Shown here: piece after piece, positions 63,246 through 64,000 of the stretch
How the letters are laid out: each line of letters begins with the position of its first letter
How positions within the stretch are numbered: position 1 is the first letter of the stretch
Source of the DNA: UBA4744 sp963723165
GTDB taxonomy: Bacteria; Actinomycetota; Acidimicrobiia; Spongiisociales; UBA4744
DNA: 64,000 nucleotides
NCBI GenBank assembly: GCA_963723165.1
Contig: CAVRPP010000003.1
Location: forward strand, 1 to 64,000
Reading direction: 5' to 3'
The notes under the pieces: model-generated
Databases searched by the model: none
What the model was told of the DNA's origin: nothing
What the model saw: only the letters and a program-made list of their open reading frames with translations
Made by a program: the position numbers and the translations under genes

Positions 63246-64000
63246 GTGATCAGCGAGCTTCGACCTGCGGGCCTCGACACCAAGCAGCGGTTTGCGGCCG
63301 TTCTAGCTCTGGGACTCTGCGTTACTTCCGTCGGCGCGCTCCTTGCCGATCTCTATGACGTGATGCCGATGGAAGCGTTCGCTCGTTGGGTCACTCTGCC
63401 CGGACTCCTCTTGTTGATCGCCTCGGCCATCCGCACGGTGCCCGCCTACAGCAATCTCCAGCGGCGGATCCGCCTTGGAGCCTTAGCCGGAGTGGCCGGG
63501 ACCATCGCCTACGACCTGTTCCGGATCCCCTTTGCCCTCGCCGGGCAGCGGATCTTCGCTCCCATATTCAGCTACGGATTACTCATCGACGGTGGTGGGA
63601 TGTCGTCATCGTGGACCGATCTGCTCGGCTGGCTCTTTCACCTCTCCAACGGCGTCACCTTCGGGATCGCCTACACAGTGGTCATGGCCGGTCGCCACTG
63701 GGGATTCGGCGTGTTGTGGGGCATGTTTCTCGAAGCCGTCGCGTTCCTCGGGCCCTTCACCGACATCTACGGTCTCACCGGCAAGTGGGTGTCGATCGGG
63801 ATCGCCTTCGCCGCTCACATCGCCTACGGCCTCCCCCTCGGGCTGATGGTGTTCCGGTTCAACACGACCGAACGATTCCTAAAACAGAACCTCGTCCGTC
63901 CGGCGCTGGTTGTGCTCGGGGTCTGTGTGATCGGCTTGACACTATGGCACCGGCCGTGGTCGGACCCGGCCACCCTCGATCAGGCCCAGGAGATCGCCGC
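63246..64000 (+). CDS. Multi-pass membrane protein (runs off right edge)
   Basis: Frame from GTG 63246 (ISELRPAGLDTKQRFAAVLA) open to the window end, at least 251 residues. At least six hydrophobic segments: AAVLALGLCVTSVGALLADL, WVTLPGLLLLIASAI, LGALAGVAGTIAYDLFRIP, GWLFHLSNGVTFGIAYTVVM, FGVLWGMFLEAVAFLGPF and IGIAFAAHIAYGLPLGLMV, then VRPALVVLGVCVIGLTLW. The GTIAYDLFR motif occurs in uncharacterised actinobacterial membrane proteins. It diverges from the giant membrane gene over a 42-base spacer, so both promoters must overlap. Function unknown. Confidence 0.75.
   Translation, partial: MISELRPAGLDTKQRFAAVLALGLCVTSVGALLADLYDVMPMEAFARWVTLPGLLLLIASAIRTVPAYSNLQRRIRLGALAGVAGTIAYDLFRIPFALAGQRIFAPIFSYGLLIDGGGMSSSWTDLLGWLFHLSNGVTFGIAYTVVMAGRHWGFGVLWGMFLEAVAFLGPFTDIYGLTGKWVSIGIAFAAHIAYGLPLGLMVFRFNTTERFLKQNLVRPALVVLGVCVIGLTLWHRPWSDPATLDQAQEIA

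Overview
The window is G+C-rich chromosomal DNA that reads like an uncultured or lightly curated actinobacterium (Actinomycetota, perhaps Acidimicrobiia-like). Pointers are a 13E12/DUF222-HNH gene under a mycobacterial-type SOS box, an F420-type luciferase-like oxidoreductase, a SufE/sulfurtransferase pair, likely leaderless starts, and GTG/TTG starts behind strong Shine-Dalgarno sequences. No rRNA, complete tRNA, CRISPR array or replication origin was found. A striking general property is that about fifteen recognisable genes carry single-base frame breaks (recC, liaF-like, xre, DinB-like, methyltransferase, stress protein, beta-lactamase, aminotransferase, mmsA, cNMP-binding, sufE, sseA, the giant membrane protein). 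The family simply continues in the next frame, which looks more like consensus indels of a long-read assembly than real decay, so those genes are annotated across the breaks.

Layout. 0-12.7 kb: housekeeping and envelope genes (recC, NfeD-slipin pair, metallo-beta-lactamase hydrolase, exported PIMT lipoprotein, membrane spermidine-synthase-like protein, YbaK, LiaF-like, XRE regulator, vWA protein, DinB/MDMPI-like protein). 13-17.2 kb: an accessory patch of single hypothetical or enzyme genes (HicB-like, DUF4262, alpha/beta hydrolase, ATC-hydrolase-like, NTF2-like, methyltransferase) with repeated intergenic elements. 17.3-24.3 kb: SOS-controlled DUF222-HNH gene, M28 peptidase operon, ECF sigma/membrane-partner pair, a tRNA 3' remnant, and a phytoene-desaturase-like oxidoreductase. 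24.5-32.8 kb: stress protein and TetR, a ribbon-helix-helix gene, a repeat-rich spacer, then a TetR-controlled heterodimeric ABC exporter, an RRM RNA-binding protein and a tRNA-dihydrouridine synthase.

32.8-38.1 kb is a mobile-element graveyard: a solo IS110-type left end, a decayed SRPBCC gene, one apparently complete IS110-family element, a truncated second one with a long structured 5' non-coding end (bridge-RNA candidate), and an IS30 C-terminal scrap. 38-48.2 kb: serine beta-lactamase-like protein, two lipoproteins (one a glycoside hydrolase), a ferredoxin, an alpha/beta hydrolase, an epimerase, and an aminotransferase-SDR-Rieske group.

48.2-54.3 kb is a five-gene minus-strand operon for reductive pyrimidine (beta-alanine) catabolism: beta-ureidopropionase, aminotransferase, dihydropyrimidinase, methylmalonate-semialdehyde dehydrogenase, and an F420-type oxidoreductase. 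54.4-57.7 kb holds a cNMP-binding protein, sufE and divergent sseA, and a multi-cluster ferredoxin-like protein. 57.8-64 kb holds the least explained locus: a zinc-ribbon protein and a roughly 1,430-residue multi-pass protein with tandem 92-residue RPDG-rich repeats, divergent from another multi-pass membrane protein that runs off the right edge.
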